Counted from the stretch's first letter, positions 15,562-23,125 are shown. The stretch is 34,516 nt of DNA from DATAEG01 sp036258135 (GCA_036258135.1 DATAEG010000089.1:1-34516); one strand, 5' to 3'. Notes: generated from the sequence alone by a model not told the origin. Translations and numbers: made by a program.

Positions 15562-16878
15562 TTGGCTCATCGACTACGTCTCGGCGTCATCGGAACGTCG
15601 TATCTGGGCGCGACCGATGCCGTGTGCATGGCCGAGCTCGGCTACGACGTATTGGGTGTCGACGTCGACGAGGCCAAAGTCAAAAGCCTCAGCGCCGGAG
15701 AGGTGCCCTTCTACGAGCCGGGGCTGGCCGAACTGCTGGCCAAGCACACCGCCACGGACCGTCTGCGGTTTACCACGTCCTACGACGAGGTGGTCGAGTT
15801 CGCCGACGTGCTCTTCGTCTGTGTCGGGACGCCGCAGCTGCCCAAAGGCCTTGGTGCGGACCTACGCTACGTCGAGGCCGCGTTCTCGACCCTCGCGGCC
15901 AAGCTGGACCGACGCGTCCTCGTCGTCGGCAAGTCGACGGTGCCGGCCGGGACCGCGGCCCGGATGCGCGACATCCTGGTCGCGCAGGCGCCCGAGGCCG
16001 AGCTGGCCTGGAACCCGGAGTTCTTGCGCGAGGGATTCGCCGTCGCCGACACCCTCCGGCCCGACCGGCTGGTGTTCGGCGTGGAGAGCGCCTGGGCCGA
16101 AGCGCGGCTGCGCGAGGTCTTTGCTCCCATCATCGAGGCCGGCACGCCCGTCGTCGTCACCGACTTCGCCACCGCCGAGCTCGTGAAGGTCGCGGCCAAC
16201 TCCTTCCTGGCCACCAAGATCTCGTTCGTCAACGCGATGGCCGAGATGTGCGATGCGGTCGGCGCCGACGTGGCGCAGTTGGCCGACGCGATGGGCTACG
16301 ACGCCCGCATTGGGCGGCGCTTCCTCAACGCCGGGCTGGGGTTCGGGGGCGGCTGCCTGCCGAAGGACATCCGAGCGTTCATCGCGCGCGCCGAGGAGGT
16401 CGGCGTCACCGAGGTCGTCTCGCTCCTGGAGGACGTCGACCGCATTAACCTGCGCCGCCGGACGCGCACCGTGGCGTTGGCGCGAGAGGTCCTGGGCGGC
16501 TCCTTCGAGGGGCGCCGGGTGGCCGTGCTCGGCGCGGCCTTCAAGCCGGACTCCGACGACATCCGCGACTCGCCGGCGCTCGATGTGGCCGCGGCGATCC
16601 ACGACCTAGGCGCCGATGTGATCGTCTTCGATCCGCACGCTATGACCAACGGGCAGCGGGCCCACCCTGACCTGCACTTCGGGCCGACCGCCGAGGCCAC
16701 CTTGCGCGGCGCCGACCTGGTGCTGCTGCTCACCGAATGGGACGAGTTCCGGGCCCTCGACCCGGAGCGGGTCGCAACGTTGGTGCGCGAACGGAACGTG
16801 ATCGACGCCCGCATGGCCCTTGACGCGGACGCCTGGCGGGCCGCCGACTGGAGCTACCGCGCGCTGGGCCGTCCCTGA
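15562..16878 (+). CDS. UDP-glucose/UDP-GlcNAc 6-dehydrogenase family protein
   Basis: A 438-residue NAD-dependent enzyme that oxidises C6 of a UDP-hexose twice to give the UDP-uronic acid, a precursor for acidic glycans. Seen: the N-terminal Rossmann motif LGVIGTSYLGATDAV (a Ser replaces the usual Gly of GTGYLG), VGTPQLPKGLGADL, KSTVPAGTA, NPEFLREG, and GLGFGGGCLPKDI with the catalytic Cys265. GAAFKPDSDDIRDSPALDV closes the C-terminal UDP-binding domain. The TTG at 15562 has AGGAG six bases upstream. It is convergent with purE, four bases apart. It may serve the glycan island at 3119-11777 or a general UDP-GlcA pool; whether UDP-Glc or UDP-GlcNAc is used cannot be told. Confidence 0.87.
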   Translation: MAHRLRLGVIGTSYLGATDAVCMAELGYDVLGVDVDEAKVKSLSAGEVPFYEPGLAELLAKHTATDRLRFTTSYDEVVEFADVLFVCVGTPQLPKGLGADLRYVEAAFSTLAAKLDRRVLVVGKSTVPAGTAARMRDILVAQAPEAELAWNPEFLREGFAVADTLRPDRLVFGVESAWAEARLREVFAPIIEAGTPVVVTDFATAELVKVAANSFLATKISFVNAMAEMCDAVGADVAQLADAMGYDARIGRRFLNAGLGFGGGCLPKDIRAFIARAEEVGVTEVVSLLEDVDRINLRRRTRTVALAREVLGGSFEGRRVAVLGAAFKPDSDDIRDSPALDVAAAIHDLGADVIVFDPHAMTNGQRAHPDLHFGPTAEATLRGADLVLLLTEWDEFRALDPERVATLVRERNVIDARMALDADAWRAADWSYRALGRP

Positions 16879-16888
16879 CGTATCAGGG
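16873..16888. terminator. Short palindrome over both convergent stop codons
   Basis: CCCTGACGTATCAGGG pairs six bases (CCCTGA/TCAGGG) around CGTA. It contains the TGA of the UDP-sugar dehydrogenase (16876-16878) and the TGA of purE (16883-16885) in mirror positions. It may work as a minimal shared terminator; the stem is short and there is no U-tract. Confidence 0.4.
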
Positions 16889-17386
16889 TCGCTCGATCTC
16901 GCGCGCCAACGTCTCGTTCTTCGCCCGGGCGGTGTCGGCGAGCTGCGCCTGAAACTGCTCCATGGCCGCGCGCAACGTGTCGTCCGCGGCGGCCAGGATG
17001 CGGACCGCCAGCAGCCCTGCGTTCCGCGCCCCGCCGATCGAGACGGTGGCCACCGGGACGCCCGCCGGCATCTGGACGATCGACAGCAGGGAATCCATCC
17101 CGTCGAGGTGCTTCAGGGGCACCGGCACGCCGATCACCGGCAACGGGGTCAGCGCGGCGACCATGCCGGGGAGGTGGGCGGCACCGCCGGCGCCGGCGAT
17201 GATGACCCGCAGCCCGCGGCCGGCCGCGTTCCGCGCGTAGTCGGCCATGTCGAGCGGGGTGCGGTGCGCGGAGACGACCCGCGCTTCGTAGGGCACGTCG
17301 AACTCGGTCAGCACCTGCGCCGCGTCGGAGAGCACCGTCCAGTCGGAGTCGCTGCCCATGATCACCGCGACAAGCGGATCGGTCAC
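16883..17386 (-). CDS. purE: N5-carboxyaminoimidazole ribonucleotide mutase
   Basis: PurE moves the carboxylate of N5-CAIR to C4 of the imidazole ring in purine synthesis. The 167-residue protein shows VAVIMGSDSDWTVLSDAAQV (SDSDW at 12-16), then EARVVSAHRTP with the catalytic His41, and AGAGGAAHLPGMVAALTPLPVIGVPV, all standard for class I PurE. The GTG at 17386 is preceded by AAAGGAG at eight bases, and it overlaps the purK stop in the four bases GTGA, so purK and purE are translated as a pair. The order purK then purE and the nearby acyl-CoA dehydrogenase match the mycobacterial layout. No PurR-type operator was recognised. Confidence 0.95.
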   Translation of the reverse strand: MTDPLVAVIMGSDSDWTVLSDAAQVLTEFDVPYEARVVSAHRTPLDMADYARNAAGRGLRVIIAGAGGAAHLPGMVAALTPLPVIGVPVPLKHLDGMDSLLSIVQMPAGVPVATVSIGGARNAGLLAVRILAAADDTLRAAMEQFQAQLADTARAKNETLAREIERP

Positions 17387-18567
17387 GATGCTGCTCCTTT
17401 CGACTGGTCTCCTTCGCTGAGGTAGCGGGCCGCGCCGGTAGCCGCGGCGCGCACCCGGTCGAGGTCGTCGCCGAGGACGGTGACGTGGCCGACCTTGCGT
17501 CCGGGGCGGAACGTCTTGCCGTAGAGGTGGATCTTGGCCGCTGGCCAGCGCGCCATACAGTGGTGGACGCGCTCGTCGATGCCGTCGGGCTCGACACCGT
17601 CGGGACCGGCCAGGATGTTGGCCATCGCGATGGCCGGCGCCGTCGGGTTGGTGGCGCCGAGCGGGTAGTCGAGGACCGCGCGAAGATGCTGTTCGAACTG
17701 GGACGTGCGAGCGCCCTCGATCGTCCAGTGGCCGGAGTTGTGCGGTCGCATGGCCAGTTCGTTCACCAGAAGGTCACCGTCGGGGGTCTCGAACATCTCG
17801 ACCGCCAGCACGCCGACGACGCCTAGGCGCTCGGCGAGGCCGAGGGCCACCGAGTGAGCCTCGTCGGCCTGGGCGGCAGTGAGGCCGGGAGCGGGAGCGA
17901 GCACCTCGACGCAGATCCCGCCCGACTGCACCGTCTCGACCACCGGCCAGGCGGCGCCCTGTCCGAACGGCGAGCGGGCCACGACGGCGGCCAGTTCGCG
18001 CTTGATCGGCACGAGCTCCTCGACGAGCAGTTCGACGCCCGAGCCCAGGACCGGCGCCGCCTCGGCTTCGTCGGCCACGAGCCAGACGCCCTTGCCGTCG
18101 TATCCGCCCCGGGCGGCCTTGAGCACCAACGGCCAGCCCGAGAGCGCGGCGAAGTCCGCCATCACCGTGGCCGCTCGCGCGCCGGGCAACGCGGCCCACT
18201 CAGGACAGGGCACACCCAACGCGTTGAGCCGCTCGCGCATGGCCAGTTTGTCCTGCGCGAACAGCAGCGCGCCGGCTCCCGGATGGACGGTGTGGCCGGC
18301 TTCGGCGAGCTTGCGGACGAACTCGTTCGGCACATGCTCGTGGTCAAAGGTGACGACGTCACAGCCCGCGGCGAAGGCGAGCAGGTCGGGCAGCGAGCGG
18401 TGATCACCCACGGTGACGTCATGGCAGACGAGAGCGGCGCCGTCGTCCGGGCTGTTGGCCAGGACGTGCAGCGACTGACCGAGCGCGATGGCCGCCTGCT
18501 GGGTCATCCGGGCCAGCTGCCCGGCTCCCACCATGCCCACCACGGGCAGTCCGGTGCGGGCGTCCAC
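17383..18567 (-). CDS. purK: N5-carboxyaminoimidazole ribonucleotide synthase
   Basis: PurK is the ATP-grasp enzyme that makes N5-CAIR from AIR, ATP and bicarbonate, handing it to PurE. The 394-residue protein shows VVGMVGAGQLARMTQQAAI, FDHEHVPNEF, the ATP-grasp loop KAARGGYDGKGVWLV, and VNELAMRPHNSGHWTIEGA near the metal site. The GTG at 18567 was chosen because the family begins about there and because TAGAGT lies exactly seven bases upstream, giving a leaderless start. An in-frame ATG at 18603 would add 12 residues; the longer extension to 19125 is a shadow of the GtrA gene. It is divergent from the GtrA gene and coupled to purE by a GTGA overlap. Confidence 0.93.
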   Translation of the reverse strand: MDARTGLPVVGMVGAGQLARMTQQAAIALGQSLHVLANSPDDGAALVCHDVTVGDHRSLPDLLAFAAGCDVVTFDHEHVPNEFVRKLAEAGHTVHPGAGALLFAQDKLAMRERLNALGVPCPEWAALPGARAATVMADFAALSGWPLVLKAARGGYDGKGVWLVADEAEAAPVLGSGVELLVEELVPIKRELAAVVARSPFGQGAAWPVVETVQSGGICVEVLAPAPGLTAAQADEAHSVALGLAERLGVVGVLAVEMFETPDGDLLVNELAMRPHNSGHWTIEGARTSQFEQHLRAVLDYPLGATNPTAPAIAMANILAGPDGVEPDGIDERVHHCMARWPAAKIHLYGKTFRPGRKVGHVTVLGDDLDRVRAAATGAARYLSEGDQSKGAAS

Positions 18568-18574
18568 GGCAGGG

Positions 18575-18580
18575 ACTCTA
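18575..18580 (-). promoter_or_regulatory. Probable leaderless -10 element for purK
   Basis: The minus-strand TAGAGT at 18575-18580 is seven bases before the purK GTG (18565-18567). No convincing -35 was found at 17-18 bases. The element decides the chosen purK start. Confidence 0.4.
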
Positions 18581-18678
18581 GTGCGCGGCACACCCAGTGA
18601 CATCCACGTCACATTCACAGCGTGCACACGGCTCCGAGCGAAGGTGCAGACGCATCGCCCAGGTATCATTCTGCGGCA

Positions 18679-19167
18679 ATGACCATTACCTTGAGCGGCC
18701 GGATTCGCGGCTCGTGGCGAATCCTCGTCAAGGAGATCACCGCCTTCGGGCTCGTCGGCACGGTCAACTTCTTCATCGACATCGGGCTGTTCAACGTGCT
18801 GTTGCATCACGGAGTCGGCGTTCTCACCGCCAAGGTCGCGTCGACCACCGTCGCCACCACGCTCGCCTACGTCGGTAACCGCCACTTGTCGTTCAGCCAC
18901 CGTGCCCGCACCGGCATCGGCCGCGAGGCGACGGTGTTCTTCGCGATCAACCTCATCGTCCTGCTCGGGTCGCTGGCCGTCCTCGGCCTGTTCGCCTACC
19001 CGCTGCAATTCAAGTACGACAAGCTTGTGATGAACGTGGTCAACCTCGGCACGATCGCACTCGGGACCGTCTTCCGGTTCGACGCCTATAAGCGCTTCGT
19101 CTTCCTGCACCCGGACAAGGTCCACAGCGTCACCGACCAGGAGCTAGACGACGAACTCGCCGAGTAA
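18679..19167 (+). CDS. GtrA family membrane protein
   Basis: A 162-residue protein with four hydrophobic spans (about 20-42, 48-65, 86-108, 117-135). The family is thought to flip or present lipid-linked sugars for cell-surface glycosylation. Seen: EITAFGLVGTVNFFIDIGLF at the first span, YVGNRHLSFSH (64-74) after the second, and the closing FRFDAYKRFVF that ends most GtrA proteins. TATCAT lies at 18664-18669, nine bases before the ATG, so the leader would be only two or three bases long. It is divergent from purK, as is the GtrA gene Rv3277 in M. tuberculosis (from memory). Which sugar lipid it handles is unknown. Confidence 0.87.
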   Translation: MTITLSGRIRGSWRILVKEITAFGLVGTVNFFIDIGLFNVLLHHGVGVLTAKVASTTVATTLAYVGNRHLSFSHRARTGIGREATVFFAINLIVLLGSLAVLGLFAYPLQFKYDKLVMNVVNLGTIALGTVFRFDAYKRFVFLHPDKVHSVTDQELDDELAE

Positions 19168-19190
19168 GTCCACCGGTCGGTAGGATCGCA

Positions 19191-19210
19191 AGTTCAAGTT
19201 GACTTGAACT
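19191..19210. promoter_or_regulatory. SoxR-box-like dyad upstream of soxR
   Basis: AGTTCAAGTT followed by GACTTGAACT: the two ten-base halves are inverted copies with one mismatch. The core TCAAGTTGACTTGA (19194-19207) differs from the E. coli SoxR box core TCAAGTTAACTTGA at one central base. It ends 11 bases before the soxR ATG. TAGGAT (19181-19186) could be the -10 of soxR, which would place the dyad over the transcription start, suited to self-repression. Confidence 0.75.
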
Positions 19211-19221
19211 CGGGGCACGCC

Positions 19222-19692
19222 ATGCCGCAGCAGACGCTCACTATCGGCGAGGTCGCCGCACGTAGCGGTATAGCCACGTCCGCTCTTCGTTTCTACGAGG
19301 CCCGCGGACTGATCCAGGCCGAGCGGGCCAGTAGCGGACACCGTCGCTACGACCGCAGCGTGCTGCGCCGCATCGCGTTCATCGCCGCCGCGCAGCGGGT
19401 CGGGCTCACGCTCCGCGACATCGCCGACTCGCTGGCCACCCTGCCAGACTCGCGCACGCCGACCCGGCAGGACTGGGTTCGGCTGTCGCGCGGATGGCGG
19501 CCGCGAGTGCAGGAACGCATCGACGAACTGGTCCGGCTCCGCGACGACCTCACCGGCTGCATCGGGTGCGGGTGTCTCTCATTGCGCAGGTGCGCGCTGT
19601 TCAACCCCGCCGACGTACTCGGCGCCGACGGACCGGGCGCCCGACGGCTGCCGCCCTTCGAGGCGGAGCCCGCACGCACGGTTTCGGGGTGA
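19222..19692 (+). CDS. soxR: Redox-sensing MerR-family regulator SoxR
   Basis: SoxR is a dimeric [2Fe-2S] transcription factor that senses redox-active compounds. The 156-residue protein has a MerR winged helix at the start (LTIGEVAARSGIATSALRFY, 6-25), GHRRYDRSVLRRIAFI, a dimerisation helix, and the cluster motif C-x2-C-x-C-x5-C at Cys113, 116, 118 and 124. The ATG at 19222 gives the family N-terminus; a TTG at 19204 would lie inside the SoxR-box dyad and is rejected. In actinobacteria SoxR usually controls a few oxidoreductase or transporter genes that respond to the cell's own redox-active metabolites; the only nearby same-strand genes are the DUF3995 protein and the MDMPI enzyme. Confidence 0.93.
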   Translation: MPQQTLTIGEVAARSGIATSALRFYEARGLIQAERASSGHRRYDRSVLRRIAFIAAAQRVGLTLRDIADSLATLPDSRTPTRQDWVRLSRGWRPRVQERIDELVRLRDDLTGCIGCGCLSLRRCALFNPADVLGADGPGARRLPPFEAEPARTVSG

Positions 19693-19694
19693 AC

Positions 19695-19711
19695 TCCGGG
19701 GAGACCCCGGA
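19695..19711. terminator. Small hairpin after soxR
   Basis: TCCGGGG-AGA-CCCCGGA forms a seven-base stem with a three-base loop, starting three bases after the soxR stop. It could attenuate or end the soxR transcript before the DUF3995 gene. No U-tract follows. Confidence 0.4.
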
Positions 19712-19748
19712 TGTCTGGCCAAATCGAGGCACGGCATGCTCTCTGCGC

Positions 19749-20180
19749 ATGGCAGTGCACGCAGGAATCGATCCGATGGCTCGGCATCGCTACCAACAGG
19801 GCGCTGTCGCCTCCGCCGCCTTCGCCGCGTTGCACATCTACTGGGCATTCGGTGGGCAGTTCGGCATGCCCAGTGGCACGGCGCTCATCTCACAACGACC
19901 TGCTTTCCTGGCCTACGACCTGATCGCGGCGGCGGTGTTCGTCGGCTTCGCGGTGGCGGGCCTGCGGCTGGCCCGCGGCGACCAGTCGCCGTCGCTGGTT
20001 CGGGCGGTCCGGATCGGCTCGGTGTGTGCCCTGGCCCGCGGCGGGGTCGGACTGGTACAGGACACGTTCGGTCTGATGATCGGTAACGGCATCGGGATCG
20101 GTGCGGTCTACGACCTGTGGTTCGTCTGGCTCGGCGTTCTGTTCGTGGTGGCATGGGCACCACAGCCGGACCGTGAATAG
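19749..20180 (+). CDS. DUF3995 family membrane protein
   Basis: A 143-residue protein with four hydrophobic spans (about 17-36, 48-67, 82-100 and 115-135). The N-terminal ASAAFAALHIYWAFGGQFGM contains the LHxYWAFGG element that marks the DUF3995 family; no function is known for it. The ATG at 19749 was chosen because the family starts just before the first span; an ATG at 19776 (MARHRYQ) is equally possible, and neither has a clear ribosome site. It is 56 bases after soxR with a hairpin between, and ends just before or overlapping the next gene. A link to SoxR is suggested only by position. Confidence 0.72.
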   Translation: MAVHAGIDPMARHRYQQGAVASAAFAALHIYWAFGGQFGMPSGTALISQRPAFLAYDLIAAAVFVGFAVAGLRLARGDQSPSLVRAVRIGSVCALARGGVGLVQDTFGLMIGNGIGIGAVYDLWFVWLGVLFVVAWAPQPDRE

Positions 20181-20187
20181 TGGCGCG

Positions 20188-20898
20188 GTGACCGCAGCGA
20201 CGTGGGATTGGATGCGGTCCGGCGAGGCGGTGGTGGCCGAGGCCGTGGCCCGACTGGACGACGCCGCCATCGCCCGGCCGTCGCGGCTGCCGGGCTGGAC
20301 CCGGGGCCACGTCGTCACCCACCTGGCCCGCAACGCCGACGCCCTGCGCAATCTGCTCGACTGGGGCCGCACCGGAGTGGAGCACCCGATGTACCCGTCG
20401 CGCGACGCCCGGGCGGCCGACATCGAGGCCGGCTCGGGCCGCCCGGCTGCTGAGCAGAGCGCCGACCTCGCCGCCGCGGTGGCCCGGCTGGTCGACGAGC
20501 TCGACGCCTACCCGCCGGATAGGTGGGATGTGCCGGTACGCGGCGGGACCACCGGGCAGATCATGCCGGTCAGCGTGGTGCCGTGGCTGCGGGTCCGTGA
20601 GGTGTGGCTGCATGTCGTCGACCTGGACGTCGGTGTGCCACTGTCGGCGATGCCGCTGGGCGTTGCCGAACGGCTGTGCGCGCAGAACCTGGTCAGCTAC
20701 GCCGCCCGGGACGATGTACCGGCCGTCGGGGTCACCCTGCTGCCCGGCGGCGAGCGCACCCGGCTCGGCGCCGAGTCGGCCATCGCGGTAGAGGTGCGCG
20801 GTTCCGCCCGCGAGCTCGTCGGATGGCTGACCGGCCGGTCCCGCGACGCGCTGGCCACCGACGGGACGCCGGCGCCAGAGCTGCCGCCCTGGCTATAG
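20188..20898 (+). CDS. Maleylpyruvate isomerase family, mycothiol-dependent-type enzyme
   Basis: A 236-residue member of the MDMPI/DinB-like superfamily, metal enzymes many of which use mycothiol, the actinobacterial thiol, for isomerisation or conjugation. Seen: ATWDWMRSGEAVVAEAVARL, PGWTRGHVVTHLARNADAL (His41 and His45, with later residues, likely bind the metal), DVPVRGGTTGQIMPVS and VPWLRVREVWLHVVDLDVG, the usual second metal region. The C-terminal part is an SCP2-like domain (VEVRGSARELVGWLTGRS). The start is uncertain: GTG at 20188 gives the usual MTAATWDW opening, while GTG at 20173 would overlap the DUF3995 stop. The substrate is unknown; no gentisate pathway genes are near. Confidence 0.82.
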   Translation: MTAATWDWMRSGEAVVAEAVARLDDAAIARPSRLPGWTRGHVVTHLARNADALRNLLDWGRTGVEHPMYPSRDARAADIEAGSGRPAAEQSADLAAAVARLVDELDAYPPDRWDVPVRGGTTGQIMPVSVVPWLRVREVWLHVVDLDVGVPLSAMPLGVAERLCAQNLVSYAARDDVPAVGVTLLPGGERTRLGAESAIAVEVRGSARELVGWLTGRSRDALATDGTPAPELPPWL

Positions 20899-20909
20899 CA
20901 CGCAGGGCG
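20885..20909. terminator. Hairpin between convergent genes
   Basis: CGCCCTG (20885-20891) pairs with CAGGGCG (20903-20909) around an 11-base loop that holds the TAG of the upstream gene. It lies exactly between the MDMPI gene and the end of the EamA gene at 20910, so it may serve both. The stem is seven bases long. Confidence 0.4.
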
Positions 20910-21872
20910 TCACCCGACGACGGCGGCCTCGGCTATCGGATCCTCGACGGCCTGGTGCCGAGTGCGTTCGTTCCAGCCCAGCGCGGTGATGGAGACGACG
21001 ATGATGCCGAACCCGAGCCACTGCGACCAGCTCAGGTGCGAGTTCAGGAACACCACACCGACGACGGCCGCGGTGCCCGGGAAGGCCAGCTCCGCGAACG
21101 TGGCGCGCGAGGCCGCCGTGGCATGCAGACCGTAGTAGTAGAGCGACAGTGCGGCGATACCGGGGATCAGGGCCAGCAGCGCCAGCCCGAACAGGTTGTG
21201 CCATCCCGGCACCAGTTCGGCGTGAGTCTGCAACGCCACTACGAAAGCGGCCGGCAAGCCCCAGGCGTAGCGCAGGACGGTCAGGTCCCGCGGTCCGACG
21301 GCCGGGCTCACCAGCCGTCCGAGCACGGTGCCCGAGCCCCACAGCGCGGCCGCGCCCAACGACAGCAGCGACACCTTGATCGCCACCACCTGCACGTCGA
21401 ACGGGTCGGCGAACGAGAGCAGCCACGCCCCGATCAGGGCTGGCACGGCGTACATCGCGAAGCGGGGCCGGAGCCGTTCGCCGAGGATGAGGACGGCGAG
21501 AGTCACCGCGAACAGTGGCTGGAGCTTCTGGAGGACCACTGGGGTGATGAAGTCATTGGTCTTGGCCGAGATCGCGAACGCCTCGGTGAACAGTGCCGTC
21601 GCGACTGCCGAGGCGCCGACGCCGATGACGGCGATAGCCACCTGGTCGCGGAACGAGCAGCGCAGGTACACGCGCACCGCCCGCGGCACGAGCCAGCACA
21701 GCACGATCACCGCGATGAGGTGCTCCCACAGCACCACGGTGGCCGCGTCCATGGTCGTCGCCAGTGGTTTGCGCAGCAGCCCGTCGAGGCCCCACATCCC
21801 GGCCGCCAGCGCGACGATCCAGGTGCGGTCGCGCACCCCGGCAACTCGTGCGTTCGTGTTCGCGCCGGACAT
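20910..21872 (-). CDS. EamA/DMT family transporter
   Basis: A 320-residue inner-membrane transporter of the drug/metabolite superfamily with about ten spans in two EamA repeats. The first repeat begins TWIVALAAGMWGLDGLLRKPLA and contains LWEHLIAVIVLCWLVP; the second covers GSGTVLGRLVSPAVGPRDLT and ends SWSQWLGFGIIVVSITALG. Members export amino acids or metabolites, but the substrate cannot be inferred. The ATG at 21872 was chosen; a start at 21983 would run deep into the upstream gene. It follows the F420 oxidoreductase by two bases, so the two are probably co-transcribed. Confidence 0.85.
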   Translation of the reverse strand: MSGANTNARVAGVRDRTWIVALAAGMWGLDGLLRKPLATTMDAATVVLWEHLIAVIVLCWLVPRAVRVYLRCSFRDQVAIAVIGVGASAVATALFTEAFAISAKTNDFITPVVLQKLQPLFAVTLAVLILGERLRPRFAMYAVPALIGAWLLSFADPFDVQVVAIKVSLLSLGAAALWGSGTVLGRLVSPAVGPRDLTVLRYAWGLPAAFVVALQTHAELVPGWHNLFGLALLALIPGIAALSLYYYGLHATAASRATFAELAFPGTAAVVGVVFLNSHLSWSQWLGFGIIVVSITALGWNERTRHQAVEDPIAEAAVVG

Positions 21873-21874
21873 CG

Positions 21875-22876
21875 CTACGCCGTCCGTGCCCGTAGCAGCG
21901 GCAGCACGTCCTTGCCGTACAGGCGTAAGAAACGCTCCTGGTCCGGCCCCGGCGCGTGGAAGACCAAGTGGGTGAACCCCCATTCGACGTAACGCAGCAC
22001 GGCCGCCACATGCGCTTCGGGGTCACTGCCCACGATGAACCGACTGGCCGCTCGATCGACAGGCAGTTGGTCGGCCAGACGCTGCATCTCGATCGGGTCC
22101 TCCACCCCCGTCTTCTCCTCCGGGGTCAGCGCCAGCGCGCCCCAGAAGTGGGTGTCGGCCAGGGCCCGGTCGGCGTCCTCGTCGAAGGACACCTTGACCT
22201 CGATCTGCATGTCGAGGTCGTCGATCAACCGACCGGCCCGCTCGGCGCCTTCGTGCACCGCGGGCAGCAATATCTCGGTGTAGAGCGCGGGGTCCTTGCC
22301 GCTGGTGGTGATGAAGCCGTCGGCGCGGCGTCCGGCCAGGCGAGTGGCGGCGGGTCCGGAGCCGGCGATGTAGAGCGGCACGACCGGGTCCGGCCGGTCG
22401 TAGATGGTGGCCTTGGCCACCTGGTAGTAGGTGCCGTCGAAGTCCACCCGGTCCTGCGACCAGAGCAACTTGATGAGCTCGACGGCCTCCTTCAGCCGGC
22501 CGAACCGCTCTTTGGGTTCGGGCCACGCGACGCCGAGCGGCGCCTCGTTCATCGACTCGCCGGAGCCCACGCCGAGCACCACCCGTCCTGGGTAGAGGCA
22601 GCCGAGCGTCGCGAAGGCCTGCGCCACGACTGCAGGGTGGTATCGAAACGTCGGGGTCAGCACGCTGGTTCCGACGACGACGCGTTCGGTGCGCTCGCCG
22701 AGCGCACCCAGCCAGGGCAGCGCCGCGGGCGCATGGCCGCCGTCATGCCGCCACGGCTGGAAGTGATCACTTACGAAGACCGAGTCGAAGCCGACCTCCT
22801 CGGCGAGTGCACCGAAGCGCAGCAGATCGGAGGGGCCGAACTGCTCAGCCGATGCCTTGTAGCCGAACCTGATCAT
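21875..22876 (-). CDS. F420-dependent LLM-class oxidoreductase, G6PDH-type (TIGR03557-like)
   Basis: A 333-residue luciferase-like TIM-barrel enzyme using coenzyme F420. Seen: FGYKASAEQFGPSDLLRFG, VSDHFQPWRHDGGHAPAALP with Asp37, His38 and Trp42 at the places of Asp39, His40 and Trp44 in mycobacterial FGD, then GTSVLTPTFRYHPAVVAQAF and VVLGVGSGESMNE with the Glu matching FGD Glu109. This is close to the F420-reducing glucose-6-phosphate dehydrogenase group, but many relatives lack that activity and I could not verify the phosphate-binding Lys and Arg. GAGGAACG precedes the ATG. It lies directly upstream of the EamA transporter gene. Presence implies F420 biosynthesis elsewhere in the genome. 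Confidence 0.85.
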   Translation of the reverse strand: MIRFGYKASAEQFGPSDLLRFGALAEEVGFDSVFVSDHFQPWRHDGGHAPAALPWLGALGERTERVVVGTSVLTPTFRYHPAVVAQAFATLGCLYPGRVVLGVGSGESMNEAPLGVAWPEPKERFGRLKEAVELIKLLWSQDRVDFDGTYYQVAKATIYDRPDPVVPLYIAGSGPAATRLAGRRADGFITTSGKDPALYTEILLPAVHEGAERAGRLIDDLDMQIEVKVSFDEDADRALADTHFWGALALTPEEKTGVEDPIEMQRLADQLPVDRAASRFIVGSDPEAHVAAVLRYVEWGFTHLVFHAPGPDQERFLRLYGKDVLPLLRARTA

Positions 22877-22946
22877 GGACGTTCCTCGCTGTCGCCGTCA
22901 TCGCCAACCTACTTGCGTCCAGCGACGAGGTCGGCGGTGTGGTCGC

Positions 22947-22952
22947 TAATGT
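22947..22952 (+). promoter_or_regulatory. Leaderless -10 element of the DinB remnant
   Basis: TAATGT is followed by six bases and then the ATG at 22959. The promoter and start of the broken DinB gene thus look preserved. Confidence 0.4.
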
Positions 22953-22958
22953 GCCGCG

Positions 22959-23125
22959 ATGCGGTATCTGGAGGAACCGGCGAAGACGCTCTCCGACCCG
23001 CACGTGCTGTTTGCTCGGCTACGTCGAGGCGTACCGGGACGCGGCGCGGCGCACGGTCGCCGAACTGCCGAGAGCGAGCTGTATGCCCGTCGCCTGCCGT
23101 CGGGATGGACGCCGCTCGACGGTGC
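22959..23125 (+). pseudogene. N-terminal remnant of a DinB/DUF664 family gene
   Basis: Reading across two frame shifts gives MRYLEEPAKTLSDPHVLF, then LGYVEAYRDAARRTVAELP, then ESELYARRLPSGWTPL. This is the usual opening of DinB-like (DUF664/mycothiol transferase-type) proteins: P-x-x-T-L-x-D, L-G-Y-x-x-x-x-R-D, L-x-x-x-x-L-x-x-R-x-LPSGWTPL. The first shift is near 23011-23014 (one extra base), the second near 23064 (one missing base). After GWTPL the family's metal-binding His region is absent, because the DNA becomes the antisense of the SRPBCC remnant. The gene cannot make a working enzyme. Confidence 0.6.

Noticed and set aside
15370..15570. N-terminal extension of the acyl-CoA dehydrogenase, with a Cys-rich CGCKRC segment
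   Set aside because: No acyl-CoA dehydrogenase has this region, a promoter-like -35/-10 fits at 15377-15406, and the DNA includes the ribosome site of the divergent gene.
18568..19125. Long minus-strand frame joined to purK
   Set aside because: It is antisense to the well-supported GtrA gene, has low-complexity Asp/Glu/Val composition, and the PurK family starts at 18567.
19204..19221. TTG at 19204 as the soxR start
   Set aside because: It lies within the SoxR-box dyad and adds residues not found in SoxR proteins; ATG at 19222 fits the family.
20604..21992. Plus-strand 462-residue frame
   Set aside because: Arg/Gly/Gln-rich translation antisense to the EamA transporter gene and overlapping the MDMPI gene; no domain visible.
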